The notes beneath the pieces are model-generated. The model saw only the letters and a list, made by a program, of their open reading frames with translations, had not been told where the DNA came from and did not search any database. The position numbers were made by a program, and so were the translations under genes. Positions 10,556 through 21,132 of a DNA stretch of 64,000 nt are shown piece after piece (position 1 is the first letter of the stretch; each line of letters starts with the position of its first letter). Origin of the DNA: Bemisia tabaci (lineage: Eukaryota; Arthropoda; Insecta; Hemiptera; Aleyrodidae); NCBI RefSeq assembly GCF_918797505.1, contig NC_092796.1:33490098-33554097 (forward strand), read 5' to 3'.

Positions 10556-10682
10556 TCGTCGCTCCTCTAGCGTGAAGGCGTATCTCTATTTCCCAGTGAG
10601 CTCTGGGAAGCAAGAATGTAAATGTGAAACAGTGTTCACGTGGGGATTGTAATACGCCCTTACGTCAGAGGAGCGACGATTT
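10556..10682. repeat. Short hairpin G
   Basis: CGTCGCTCCTCTAGCGTGAA pairs with TTACGTCAGAGGAGCGACG. The loop region is more diverged than in other copies. Confidence 0.75.
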
Positions 10683-10865
10683 GCGGTGTTTTAAAATCTT
10701 ACCACTTACTGTTTTATTTTTTAAAGCAGGAAAAATCAACATCATTCCCTGAAGTTTTCATAGAATTTTCCTTGCACAAGGAAAACAAATCAAGGCAGTT
10801 TTTAAGAATTGCCGTTGAGTAGTTTTCCACCTAAAAACAAAATATGATAGGAAGTTTGCGACGTC

Positions 10866-11100
10866 ACACCGTGGTTCGAGTCAATTAGAGAGGTCGGACA
10901 TGAAATTTTTGACTCAAACTGCAAATTTTGAAGTTTATTTCGTCGCATTTTAAATTTCAAGGGGTGCTTATAGCGAAAAATTTCACGAGAAAACCAGTGG
11001 AGCCACTTTCAGAACCTCAAAGTTTTGTATAAACGGAGTTGTAAGCGTTTGAAGTTTCCAAATTTTGTCCGACCTCTCCTATTGATTCGATCCACTGTGC
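10866..11100. mobile_element. Foldback element O
   Basis: Begins CACCGTGGTTCGAGTCAATT then AGAGAGGTCGGACATGAAA. It ends TTTTGTCCGACCTCTCCTAT then TGATTCGATCCACTGTGC, its inverse. The interior carries TTTATTTCGTCGCATTTTAA. Confidence 0.85.
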
Positions 11101-11144
11101 GTCGCAAGCCGATATACGTGGTTTTGGAGTTTCACAGTTGATTT

Positions 11145-11179
11145 GAACGTTCATACGGCGTTTTCCCTCAGCACAGGAG
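11145..11179. repeat. Family D right-end fragment
   Basis: GAACGTTCATACGGCGTTTT then CCCTCAGCACAG is a family D right tip. No matching left end is present upstream. Confidence 0.55.
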
Positions 11180-11579
11180 ACTATTTAAACGGTCGCCAAG
11201 AACGAGGACTTAATTTAAATAAAACAATGTAGGACTTTTGATTTTTACCCGCGACTCTCGGTTAATCCAGGATAGTTAAGAGGGGCGGGGGTGATTCGTG
11301 CTCGCCGGGGGCCGGAACGAGGGTGAGAAGACGGGTAATGAAGGGATGGTGCGCCCCCCTCCGGCGCAGGGAGGGGGGGATCTTAATTGAATTTGCAAGG
11401 AAGCTCGAGCGAAGGGGACGGAGGGGGCACGACGGGGGGTGGTAGAGACTCGGCTGCTTTCAAGGTGGTAAGATCATTAACCCTGCTGGCGCACAGTGGA
11501 ACGAACTGATAGGAGAGGCCGCACATGAAATTTTAGGCTAGAGTTTCAAATTTTCATTTTTATTTCGTCGCAAATTTAT

Positions 11580-11662
11580 CACTAGAAAAAAAAAACACAC
11601 ATTGGATCTAGAGTCCGCAGACTCTTGAAAACATTGACAAGAAGAAGGACTCTTGATCAACC
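11580..11662. repeat. Family A left-half fragment
   Basis: CACTAGAAAAA, then ACATTGGATCTAGAGTCCGC and GACTCTTGAAAACATTGACA, matches the left arm of family A. It stops at about 11662, and the right half is absent. It lies inside an O element. Confidence 0.75.
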
Positions 11663-11888
11663 TTCTCAACAGAAAAATTCAGTACTTTTTCAGTACCTCC
11701 CATTGACAAAATCCGGCAAATTTCAACAATTTGAATTTCCCGCTCAAATTGCGACAAAAATGACAGAAAAGTGAGAACATTCCGGACCTTCTTGCGGAAT
11801 TCAGCACATCTCCAGTGCTTCCGGATCGCCCTCGAAAAATCAGCACTATTTCTGTACTTTTTGGAGATTCTGGACTTGTAGACACTCA

Positions 11889-12149
11889 GCGGGCCGATTA
11901 TTGAAGCTTATAGACAAAGTTATAGACAAAGAAGACATAGGAAGTATGGAGCTATCCTATTGGTTGAAATGGATGGTTCCTACAGACTAAGGCAAAAAAT
12001 GATGGACTAACTATCGGGTCCCTCGTGGGTTGCCTTTACTTAGGCTATTACCTACCTTCTTTGTCTGTTACAACCACCCGCTTCCACCAATAGGATCCCT
12101 CAGTATCTCTTTTGTCTTCTTTATCTATCGATTTAAATAATCGGCCCGC
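11889..12149. mobile_element. Foldback element N nested in O
   Basis: The ends GCGGGCCGATTATTGAA and TTTAAATAATCGGCCCGC carry mirrored blocks AGACAAAGAAGACATAGG and TTTTGTCTTCTTTATCT, then GCTATCCTATTGGTTG and CACCAATAGGATCCC. Confidence 0.85.
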
Positions 12150-12279
12150 TGGTGTTGCTGAAGGAAAATTGCACGGAAAAACCGGCTTTTAAACTTTTCT
12201 GTTTTATTTTCGAAAATATAAGCTTTCAAAGTTTCCAGATTTTGTCCGACTTCTCCTATTGACTCGGTCCAGTGTGCGG

Positions 12280-13496
12280 CGTACGCGCCTCGATTTGCCC
12301 GCGGATTTGTCCTCGATCTAAACATAAATTCGGTCTGACATCAATTGCCGCGACCTCATCCAAGCGGCACACCGTCACGTGTCCCTCCGATTGTTGTCGG
12401 GTAGCGTGGATGGAGAGTCCCTTTACGGTGAGAGTTAATACATGTAGAATCCGTTTCTAATTGGCTCCACTGCGGAGACAATACATTGCACAGGCCGGTG
12501 ACAATCCAAGCAACGTAATCGGTTGAAGCTTGAGTACGTGAATAGGGTACTCTATGGTATAGGGAGGGTTCGGACAAGTCGGAAATTTCGAAGGTTACGC
12601 TTGAGTCCCTTTAAACTGAGAGTCAAGACAATATGTGAATCCATTTCTCATTGGTTCCCGTATTTTAGGCCTCCACAGTGTCACAAACGGGAATAAAGAT
12701 TACATTTTCACCGATTGCAAAGATTATAATCTAAAATGGACCGGGAAATAACGGGTTCGGTAAAAAGCGCAACGGAAGATGATAGCACTCCTTCCTTCTT
12801 CTTTGTCAGAATAACGATAAAAAACAACTTAGAGGAGTAAAGTTAAAAGACGCTATTCTTTAAGTCAAAATGGTTGATTGTGCCCTATCCGTTCAAGGTG
12901 ACTGCACCCTCATCTGCCTTAAGTAAAAAAAATAAAAACGGTGAAAATGAGGGTACGCATATACCTTCTAAACCCTCTGCCCTGGAAACGTCGAATGGAA
13001 TTTTCTTTCTCGGCGCGGGGACGGGGAAAAGGGAGGGAAGGGGGGACAAAATCCAGGAGAAAAAAAGAAAAACAGAACAAAATGGAGACAAAATGGACTA
13101 GTGAACGGACGATGTCGCCCTGAAACCCCAACGAAGGGACCTGATGGATAGAATTAATCCGAGTCAGATTTTATTTCCCTTTTTCATTAGACTGGGGGAA
13201 AACTGAGAGGTATTATTTAAAAAGGAAAGACTTGTTTCGCTGCGTCCAGCAAAAAAGATGCTGGACGTGCTTAAAAAGAGAGAAAAAAGGGAAACAGAGG
13301 AGAGAAATGTAATAAATGAGCTCGTGTTTCGCAGAGTAGGGTTACAGCGGGCGGGGCGGGGACGAAAGAGGGGCGGGGGGGATGAGGGAAGTAGGACGGT
13401 TGGTGGTCCGTTCGCCTGATCGAAAGCTCATGAACAAAAATGACAAGCAGGCTCTTCTAGGGGACAGGGATCCCCTCCTCTCTCGCTCATTTTCAC
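12280..13496. other. No gene; short duplicated segments
   Basis: GAGTCCCTTTACGGTGAGAG and the later GAGTCCCTTTAAACTGAGAG start two related stretches (12414 and 12604), each followed by GAATCCRTTTCTMATTGG. The same motif recurs at 61335-61390 with AAGTCCCTTTATGCGGAGAG. This is a dispersed repeat of unknown type. A purine-rich block lies at 13010-13100. Confidence 0.4.
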
Positions 13497-13642
13497 TTCG
13501 CGATAAATCGATTAATCTGCCTTTTAAACCTATGGGAGAGGATCGATAAACAGGGTGTTTGAACGAACATTTTGATAATCGAGTCTTTACCACAAATTCA
13601 AATGGGAAATATCGATAATCGGTCTATCACGCCTCGCCACTG
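13497..13642. mobile_element. Family J MITE, left tip lost
   Basis: Starts inside the family at CGCGATAAATCGATTAATCT and ends GCCTCGCCACTG. The interior retains AAACAGGGTGTTTGAACGAAC. About 20 bp of the left terminus is missing. Confidence 0.8.
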
Positions 13643-14042
13643 CCTGCTCTGAAAAAGCATTGCTATGATGACCACAGTCATGGGTAAAGTAGCGGCTGCA
13701 TATTGCTGAAATGGGACTTCTAATAAAGTTACTTAGACCAAATAAAAATTTCGAAAAGCGCAAAAAAGGGAATTAAATTACTTGGCGCTTCTAAACTTAT
13801 CTCGAATTTACCCTGGGTTATGACTAATACATTCACAAAATGTCCAAAGTCAGTGTTGCTTGGGTTTCAGTTTGAAAGACACATAATTCCAAGAAAATTA
13901 GGCAACGTCTCGTAAACATAAGCTGATTTTAGTAAAATCTGTTTAATTGGAGATACGCTCCTTCCGAATTCAGTCAATCAAAGAGGTAGAAAAGATATGA
14001 ATCGAAAACACGAGGAAAGAAGAAACAGAAGAGGTGACAACT

Positions 14043-14410
14043 ACCGCGCTAAGGAAGAACGCCGCACGATCTTTCAAACGTTGCCACTTTTCTTTTGACG
14101 AATCACGAATCTTCGGGGAAATTTTTGACTATTTTTCCTTCAAAATCTCAGAGATTTTTTCTGCAATTTGAGCAATTGAAAAAAATTCAATGAACAATAT
14201 TCCACAAACTGATTTCGGTAGACGCACGGGTCGTAAGACAGTACGTTAGAGTTTTTTAGCCAAAGAGCGTTAAAATTCAGCAAAACGCACGTTGGCTAAA
14301 AAACTCCAACATACTGAAGAATATTCATGCCATTCCTCAAAAATCAGTATTTTTAGAGTAAATTTGGCAACATTTGCAAGTTCACAGGGCGTTCTTCCTT
14401 AGGACAGCAG
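14043..14410. mobile_element. Family D MITE carrying a nested family I palindrome
   Basis: The tips CGCGCTAAGGAAGAACGCCG and GGCGTTCTTCCTTAGGAC mark a family D copy. It is longer than usual because a roughly 107-bp family I element (separate entry) interrupts its middle. Confidence 0.8.
14217..14323. mobile_element. Family I palindromic element nested in D
   Basis: The left part carries GACGCACGGGTCGTAAGACA, then AGAGTTTTTTAGCC. The right part returns GGCTAAAAAACTCCAACA. A related, longer copy in the opposite orientation lies at 40449-40757, also inside a family D copy. The repeated D location may be target preference or descent from one composite. Confidence 0.65.
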
Positions 14411-15461
14411 TCAAAAGGAGAGAAAAGAAGCGCAGGATCAAGAAAGACCGAGGACAGGGTGGAAACACAAACGGACCAGCGAAGCGTCCTCCGAGGAGAG
14501 ATGAAAGACGGTAACAGTCCAAGATACGTCCAATAAACTCCTATCTAAGGTCTGAGACACGAGATTTCTGGGGCTTTCTCCGTGTTCCTCCGTAAGTTTT
14601 TCCTTATCCTCCCTTTCGGTCCTCCCTTTCTCCCCCGCGGTCGGATTTTCCTTTTTAGCGCCCTCGAAATCTCTCCGCGGGGAAACCCTTTGTCTAATTA
14701 ATACCCTGAGCAGATCGAGGCTGCGGCCCCGTCCTAGGTCCTATCTCGAATCCATCCCTGTCAAAACCCCACAAGTCCCATTCCTCCCTCGCCCTGAGCT
14801 CCATAAGGCTCCGTTCATTCCAGGGTGCATCAGATAACGGGGGTGAGCTGGTTCAAACCGCGAGCGCTTTCGTCTTGAGTGGTAGGCTGAATAATCTGAG
14901 TGTCGTGGTGCTTTGAAAATTAGTAATTATTCCACTAAGCGGCGGGTTCCGCCTTGGGGATCGATTCTCGAATCCCTCGAATCGAATCGATCGATCGATA
15001 GCATTGATGGGATAGAAAGCTATCGATCTTCGATAATCGAGGTGTTGGAGACGTGCGAATACCTCGCTGAGACATTAGTGAAATTACTCAGCGACGGCGC
15101 GGCACGTCCGGGGGCTGCTTTTGATAAATGGTCAATACTGCCTCCTGCTCATCTCCTTCGATAATCGAAAGCCGTGATAGAGGCTCAGAACCGCCGATAT
15201 ACAGGACGTAGGGAAAAAGCGCGTATCCACTCGGGGTTTCCGATGGAGTTGATCGGTTCTTGCGAGATGCTCGGCGGGTCGGCTTTTCCTTCGAACGTGA
15301 AGACGGAATATTTTATGGACCCCGCAGCCAAAGTGTAACAGGGTGAGACGAAAGTTATTGATGTTGTGCGTGGACAACCAGTTGCATATATCCGGCCTCT
15401 AAGAAGCTTTCAAAGTTTACAAGGATTAATTATAGTCGTTCCTGAAACGCTCCCATCCTTA
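14411..15461. other. No gene recognised
   Basis: Pyrimidine-rich and GC-rich at 14570-14780. Around 14960-15030 the words TCGAATCGATCGATCGATAG and CGATCTTCGATAATCGAG make a small palindromic cluster. Confidence 0.35.
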
Positions 15462-15797
15462 CACGGAGAAAAAAACCTCGTGCGTGGGACCCGAAGTTTA
15501 GGTCATATGGATCTCTGAAGTTTTCGGATTGAGCACCTGAACACTTAAGGTCTAGCTGTCGAGGTTCGGATCACACATCTGAAACTCCAGTTCTTACGGC
15601 TGAAGTACTTCAGATGTGAGAACCGAAGTTTTTCGGATATTAAAACCGAAGTACTTCAGATGTAAAAACTGAAGTTTCAGATGTGTGATCAAAACCGCAG
15701 CAGCTGGACCTAAAGTGTTCAGATGCTCAATCCGAAAACTTCAGAGATCCATATGACCTAAACTTCGGGTCCCACGCACGAAGTTTTTTTCTTCGTG
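15462..15797. mobile_element. Family B near-perfect palindromic element
   Basis: The tips CACGGAGAAAAAAACC and TTTTTTTCTTCGTG are flanked by TA on both sides (15460-15461, 15798-15799). The arms (GTGCGTGGGACC, AAGTTTAGGTCATATGGATC, CTGAAGTTTTCGGATTGAGC) pair almost base for base over about 160 nt each, with a centre near 15630 made of smaller palindromes (ACTTCAGATGTGAGAACC). Confidence 0.92.
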
Positions 15798-16308
15798 TAG
15801 GAGGCCCCCTGTGGTTTACATTGTGATCCAAGGAGGTCCGACGAGATCCTCAACATAGCATCATGAAAAAGATAATTTTTGCAAACCGCAAGTGAAAGTC
15901 AGAAAATTAAAGCTGGAATCGCACGCTGAATTTGGTAACTGAATATGGGAGTCAACAGTCATCGCCCATCAGCTGGAATTTCGTAAATTCGTGACATTTT
16001 CATCCAGATTTGTATCAAATCTATTCAAATACTTCACACAAACTGATATCTATTGAGCTCCAAACTTCATCGGTGCCTTGAATTTTGCGTGTCACGCGCA
16101 AAATTTAGGCATCAGACCGATGACCCCAACATTCAGCGAGTGATTTTGGCATTCCTTTGGAAATGGGTCCTTAAAAGAGATTATGATGATTTACTATAAC
16201 AAAAAATTTAAATTCCGAAATAACGTACACTGAAAAATGTGCAAACTTTAAGGTCAGTTTCCTTGCGTAAGATTTGCAGATGTTCCTGCTGCACATTCGG
16301 ACAGTCAG
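15798..16308. other. No gene recognised
   Basis: Unique-looking AT-rich DNA. A CACTGAAAAATGTGCAAACT stretch at 16229 resembles the start of an E-type element, without a matching right end. Confidence 0.35.
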
Positions 16309-17110
16309 GGCCGGATTAAGGGATGGCCACATGGGCCGCGGCCCTTGGCGGCAAATTTTGCAATTTTTTTAAATGTAGGTATAAAGAAAATTCGGATTTA
16401 GAGAAAAAAATTATAAACGAGAAAAGGCGACGAAATCTCTCATTTTCTGAGAGTATAGTAATTTCTACTTTTGTCGTCTTTCAGTGATACAAGAGACAGC
16501 ACCTTCAATCGGTCGAGTTAAGAGAGAAACCAAACACGCAATTTGGCCTGGAACGGCGCGACTTACGGAGAAATGATGACGAGGACTTGAGATGAAAAGG
16601 AGATGTCCTCGGCGCGGCGACCGGCATGTAACATATATTAGCGCCTACAAGACTACACGAAATTTTCATGCATTGCATCAAACACAGTGCAGTCATTGCG
16701 GTCAGTGTGAAACGGATAGCGCCTACAAGACTGCGTGAATACTTCACGCATTGCGCCAAACACAATGCGGTCTGCGCAGCGCGGCGCGGCAGCGGAAGTT
16801 AAAATCATTAATCTACATTTATATTTGTTCTTTCATAATTTTTTCGTTCATTTCTTATGAATGAAAGGCCTTGTCCACACAAAGATAGGTTTACGAAACT
16901 TAATTTTTGCGCAAAGTTCCGTGAACTTTTGCTAGTAGTGTTGACAGGGCTTTCCCAAAAAAAGTGTTCAACACGTGTAAACACGTCTCATGCACTCCTT
17001 CCTCGCTGGCACGTTCATTTGATGGTTTTAATCGATGTTTAAAAACGAATGAGAGGGGGGCGGCAAAATACAGGCGGCCCATGGGCGGCAAGTAGGTAAA
17101 TCCGGCCCTG
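16309..17110. mobile_element. Non-autonomous hAT-like element
   Basis: The left end CAGGGCCGGATTAAGGGATG and right end TAGGTAAATCCGGCCCTG are inverted repeats, with subterminal mirrored GGGCCGCGGCCC and GGCCCATGGGC. TTCGGACA at 16299-16306 and TTCGGACT at 17111-17118 look like an 8-bp target duplication, offset two bases on the left. The CAGGG tips and 8-bp duplication fit the hAT superfamily. Inside is a roughly 58-bp segment present twice (near 16640 and 16717, TAGCGCCTACAAGACT). No transposase frame is present. Confidence 0.75.
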
Positions 17111-17119
17111 TTCGGACTA

Positions 17120-18191
17120 CACGGAAAAAAATCAAGGTAGGGTTCGGCACTACCTATGGGTAGTTTTAGGGTCGGTAGTCCTGAGGAACAGAACATGTAT
17201 TCGTCAACGCTACCTCTCGCTGTTCGTAGCGCCTACCCACCGCTTGACTGCAACACACACGGCAAGCTTGTTTCCACAAGTAGAATTTCTCTTGCGGAAG
17301 GCTAGAATGTCCGGGATGCGTATGCGCCGTGGACTGCTCGACTACGTCATCGTAATTGCCTCGGACGAGGAAAGAAAACATGGCTGCCCCGCGTCGCGTT
17401 GCCCAGTCCGGCGCTTTATTTAAAGTAATAGTTTAATACTATGAGGAAAGAATCAACACCCAAAAACTCAGATTTTCCTTGACATAAGCTAGTTGGCCAG
17501 GTTGGCCTAGTGGTTAGCGCGTCTGACTCTAGACCCATAGATCCCGGGTTCGAATCCCGGTAGTGGCGACAAATTTTCACCGAACTGACGAGTGGATCAG
17601 CAGAAACAAATTCTACTCGACCTTAATCCCTGAAGATTTGAAAGCCGGAGCTGTGGAGCATGAATGTTCTAAAAGTCCCCCTGATGCCCGTTGACAATCA
17701 AATAATTTCTTTGTAAAAACTCGTGTCTATAGCTAGCTATGGCTTCCTGAGCAACAAAAAAAAACAGGAAGAAAAGCCAAATAAACTGCAAGAAAAATTT
17801 AAAAAAATAAAAAATTTAAAAAAAATAAAAAATTTAAAAAAAATAAAAAATTAAAAAAAAATTTAAAATTTAAAAAAAAATAAAAATAATTGAAAAAACT
17901 ATATTGTGCGCGATGAAATTATGCTCTACGGGTGTAAACAGATTTTTTCGCACATTTTGGCAACTTTGCATCAAGTAGGCTTCAGCCCTGCCGGATCTAT
18001 CCTTGGAGCCTTCTGTTTCTGTGCCTACGCGCTGCCAGATCTGTTTCTGAACGTCACAGGTCATCTAGCGTGGAACGCAAGCGCGAGGTAGGCTTCAGCA
18101 CTACCTTGGCTTACGACTGCGAAATCAGGTACCGCGCGGTAGTGTTGAAGGGCAGAAACTAGTCCTCAACCCTAACTCATTTTTTTCCGTG
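17120..18191. mobile_element. 1.07-kb composite element with CACGG-A-run tips, hosting a SINE
   Basis: The tips CACGGAAAAAAATCAAGGTA and CCTAACTCATTTTTTTCCGT G are flanked by TA (17118-17119, 18192-18193). Subterminal parts are partly mirrored (GGCACTACC and GTAGTGTTGAAGG). The middle contains a tRNA-derived SINE and an A-rich low-complexity tract (about 17755-17900). It starts within the right target duplication of the preceding hAT-like element. Confidence 0.75.
17490..17770 (+). mobile_element. tRNA-derived SINE
   Basis: The head has an A-box-like TGGCCTAGTGGTTAGCGCG and a B box GGTTCGAATCC in a perfect CCGGG/CCCGG T-arm. The acceptor stem pairs over only about 4 of 7 positions and the anticodon arm cannot fold with a 7-base loop, so it is not a working tRNA gene. 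A body of about 190 bp follows, ending CTATGGCTTCCTGAGCAAC plus an A tail. Confidence 0.8.
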
Positions 18192-18557
18192 TACGTTTCG
18201 CGATAAGAACGCACATTTTTGTCCCATTTTGGAACAACATATTTGCCAATGCTTTTCCTAAATAGATAGATAACCTGACGATAAGTGAATAGAGCTCGAG
18301 ACGGCCGCTGACAGTTCACGAAAATCGCATAATATGTTTAGAAAAATCGAGAAGTTACAAAAAAAAAAAAAAGTCCATGAGAGGTAACATGGCAGGCATG
18401 TCTTAACTCTCTCCACGAGGGAATCATCTGGACAAAGCTAAAGAATTTTCTGTGGTGAGGTGGGGACGGCACACAACAATATTTGAATCACAATATTTTG
18501 AAAAAAAATCAGTAAGAAAAAGTTAATTTTTCCATAAGAGGTAACAAGGCAGGCATG
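18192..18557. repeat. Local duplication with the empty target site of a family A element
   Basis: The segment at 18374-18450 (GTCCATGAGAGGTAACATGG CAGGCATGTCTTAACTC) is repeated at 18530-18557 and 18783-18850, where a family A element splits it. The spacer is AT-rich. Confidence 0.85.
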
Positions 18558-18782
18558 CACTGGAAAAAAACACATTGGATCTAGAGTCCAGACTCTTGAA
18601 AACATCGACAAGAAAAAGTACTCTTGATTCAATCAGAATCTAGCTAAAATCAAGAACCAAGCCTCTTAATTTAAGCGGGTTTCGTTTTGATTCAAGCAAA
18701 CATCCGATTGAATCAAGAGTATTTTTTCTTGTCAATGTTTTCAAGAGTCTGGACTCTAGATCCAATATGTTTTTTTCCAGTG
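18558..18782. mobile_element. Family A foldback element with TG target duplication
   Basis: The tips CACTGGAAAAAA and TTTTTTCCAGTG have both arms intact. TG flanks both sides (18556-18557 and 18783-18784). A local paralogue of the target at 18374-18450 lacks the element and reads straight through GGCAGGCATGTCTTAACTCT, which confirms the ends and the 2-bp duplication. Confidence 0.93.
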
Positions 18783-18850
18783 TGTCTTAACTCTCTCCAC
18801 GGGGGGACTATCTGGAAAAAGCTGAAGACTCGTCTGGAGGGGGTTGCGGA

Positions 18851-19280
18851 GGGAGGGTGGACAGAGAACGCACGGAGCTGAGCGAAAGGGGGGGGGGGCG
18901 TGGTGGGGCTAGGGGCCGAAAGCGGGCAGTTTGATATCGATTAGTAATAAGTTTGATCGGAGTCGGTCACCGCACACGTTGAGCGTCGCACGTCGCACAT
19001 GGCACATGGCACGCGTGCGGCACATTTAACAACCTTTAATTCTGGCTCACTTTCAAAATTGGATTCCTTTGTGCTCAAGCTCGAACCCTAATCAAATTCA
19101 CATGACTACGCGTCAACGGAGCCTTTCAAGCCTTTTTTGCCGCCGACGCCCCTCCCCCTCCCCCCGCCCCCTTGAGCCGTCCCCGCCGTCGTCACATTCA
19201 CACCCTCGCGCCCCCTTCCGCCCGGCCCCGCCTACTATTAACGCCGGAAAATTTGATTCCAGTCGAAAACGCTCGCTCTC
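18851..19280. other. No gene recognised
   Basis: Contains a G run near 18890 and a CACGTTGAGCGTCGCACGTC-type direct-repeat patch near 18975-19015, then a C-rich stretch at 19140-19230. Confidence 0.35.
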
Positions 19281-19530
19281 CCGTGCTAAAGGAAAAACGC
19301 CGTATGAACATTCGAGATTTGCCGAATTTCCCCCGATAAAATGTTCCTTTTAAAGGAAAATTATGATTTTTTTTCTTTCATTTTTTGGAAGCCTTAGAGG
19401 AAATTGTGGACAAAATTATCTGAAAAATTGGCAGGAATAAATTCATAAGTTTACGAAGAAATTCGTGTTTTATCAAAGGGAATTCGGCAATGTCTGAAGG
19501 TTTATACGGCGTTCTTCCTTAGCACGGCAG
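19281..19530. mobile_element. Family D MITE
   Basis: Complete copy. The left tip is CCCGTGCTAAAGGAAAAACG and the right tip TACGGCGTTCTTCCTTAGCA followed by CGGCAG. The arms pair over more than 25 bases. Confidence 0.88.
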
Positions 19531-19544
19531 TAAGCTCTTCTCGT

Positions 19545-19652
19545 TGCTCTTCTAACATCAATTTTCACATGAGCCCCAAAAAATATGAATTTATATGTAA
19601 AACAGGGATCACGTGGAAATCAAGATACGTCCTTACGCCAGTGGAGCGACGT
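19545..19652. repeat. Short hairpin G
   Basis: The left arm has GCTCTTCTAACATCAATTTT CACATGAGCCCC. The right arm has GGGATCACGTGGAAATCAAG then CCTTACGCCAGTGGAGCGAC G. It directly follows a family D copy. Confidence 0.7.
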
Positions 19653-19936
19653 CCTGTGCGAGGGTATAGAACGCTAGACGTGAAAGAAGAGTTAAGTATC
19701 TTCAACGAGGTTATTAGAGATGACACGTTCTGACTCGCGCGTTGTTCCACGCATGGAGGGTCCGCTTTTTGCCACCCAGCCTAACATGCACGTAAAATGT
19801 CTGTGAAAACTGAAGCTTAAGCTTCCCGCTGTAGAGGTGCGCTAGTGGTGCTGTTACGATTGTGGCGACAAGATAAAGGTAAAGGTACACTGGACCAGAT
19901 TTCAAAGAAAATCCTACTAAAACTTAAAAGTTTAAA

Positions 19937-20117
19937 GTCACACGTTTGCCGGAAAATTCATTTTTTTACCAGATGAATTTTCCCAACATCCGAATATTCA
20001 TACACCGTTTTTCCTTCAAAGGAAAAAGTCACAAGTTCGCCGGAAAATTCATATTTTTACCAAATAAAATTCGCCAGCATCCGAATGCTCATACGGCGTT
20101 TTTCTTCGGCATGACAG
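19937..20117. repeat. Tandem right-end fragments of family D
   Basis: A roughly 95-bp family D right end occurs twice in tandem. Each unit runs from GCCGGAAAATTCAT to a CGAATRTTCATAC-type tip. The second ends CATACGGCGTTTTTCTTCGG CATGACAG. No left end is present. Confidence 0.65.
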
Positions 20118-20868
20118 GGCATTTCAACGTATATACGAAACTAAATGAAAATAACCTTAATCAAAAGGAGCTACGAAGCTGGCAAATCCTATGCACATAA
20201 TTCCCTACAATTCGACTCATTTCCACATAGTCGCTTTCACCATTCGCACATCCACTTCCGCACACATCTATGTTCCCGCATTGTAGTCGGCGACGTTTCA
20301 GAGGCGCGATATTTCACGGCGGCTGAAAAGCGAGCTTATCCAAACAAAGCCACTCTGTTTTCGCAATGCCCCATTACTCAAGTTCCTGAGTTTCGCTCAC
20401 CTGATTCTTAGTTGGCGCGGCGAGGTGCGCCGTGGAGCGCCGCTTTGCATTTTAATCTAAAAATCTGCAGCGGAGCCACTCGATAAACTCGAAACTTCGA
20501 GTCGCGGTCCCCCGGAGCCCCCCCCCCCCCCCACCCCCCCCCCCCCCGGCCCACCCGGTTGAGGAGCGATCGTATCACTCCCCGCTAAGCTTGTCGGAAA
20601 GAATCTCAGCTCTGAGCTCGTCCTAAGTTTCTCCGTTTACTTCCGCGATCTTCCGTTCGGCAGATTAGAGTATCCACCGCCACCGCTCTTTGCTAGTTCG
20701 CGAGTTGCTCCCCGTGGCTTTTACGTGCCCCTTAAAGAATCGTGCTGGGAAACAGATGTAGGATGGTTATTGGAGATCCAATGATCTTTTCAAAGCAAAA
20801 TCTAACGAGGATCATTAAAGCAACAATCGTTTTAGGTACATTTGTTGGTTTGTGTATTGAGTGGCGCC
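20118..20868. other. No gene; long C tract
   Basis: A roughly 30-base C-rich tract at 20518-20548 separates AT-rich from GC-rich DNA. Short frames on both sides show no domain. Confidence 0.35.
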
Positions 20869-21132
20869 ATTATATCGTCACCTTCCAGGCAAAGTATCAC
20901 AAGCGCATGCGACGTTTAAAAATTTCCGCCGCCATTATATTTTTTTACTGAGAAATTGTTGGTTGAATCTGTTTGGAAATTTCACTAAATTTTATCGGCA
21001 GCACAAAGAAAATTCAGTAAAATTTTCGGACAGCTTCGTTGAACAATTTCTCTGTAAAAAATTATAATGGCGGCGGAAATTTTTAAACGTCGCATGGCGC
21101 TTGTGATACTTTGCCTGGAAGGTGACGATATA
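20869..21132. mobile_element. Palindromic element L, interrupted at its right end by K
   Basis: ATTATATCGTCACCTTCCAG at the left pairs with CTGGAAGGTGACGATATA at the right. The inner GCGACGTTTAAAAATTTCCG pairs with GGAAATTTTTAAACGTCGCA. K inserted in the TATA at the right terminus, and the remaining AATAAAAGG continues after K. Confidence 0.85.

Larger units (their letters stand above)
11491..12279. mobile_element. Foldback element O with nested A fragment and N element
   Basis: The left end GCACAGTGGAACGAACTGAT and right end TATTGACTCGGTCCAGTGTG C bound the copy. Inside are the truncated A fragment (11580-11662) and a complete N element (11889-12149). Confidence 0.8.

Noticed and set aside
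17493..17567. Functional tRNA gene
   Set aside because: The A and B boxes are good, but the acceptor stem pairs only partly and no 7-base anticodon loop can form. The following body and A tail indicate a SINE.
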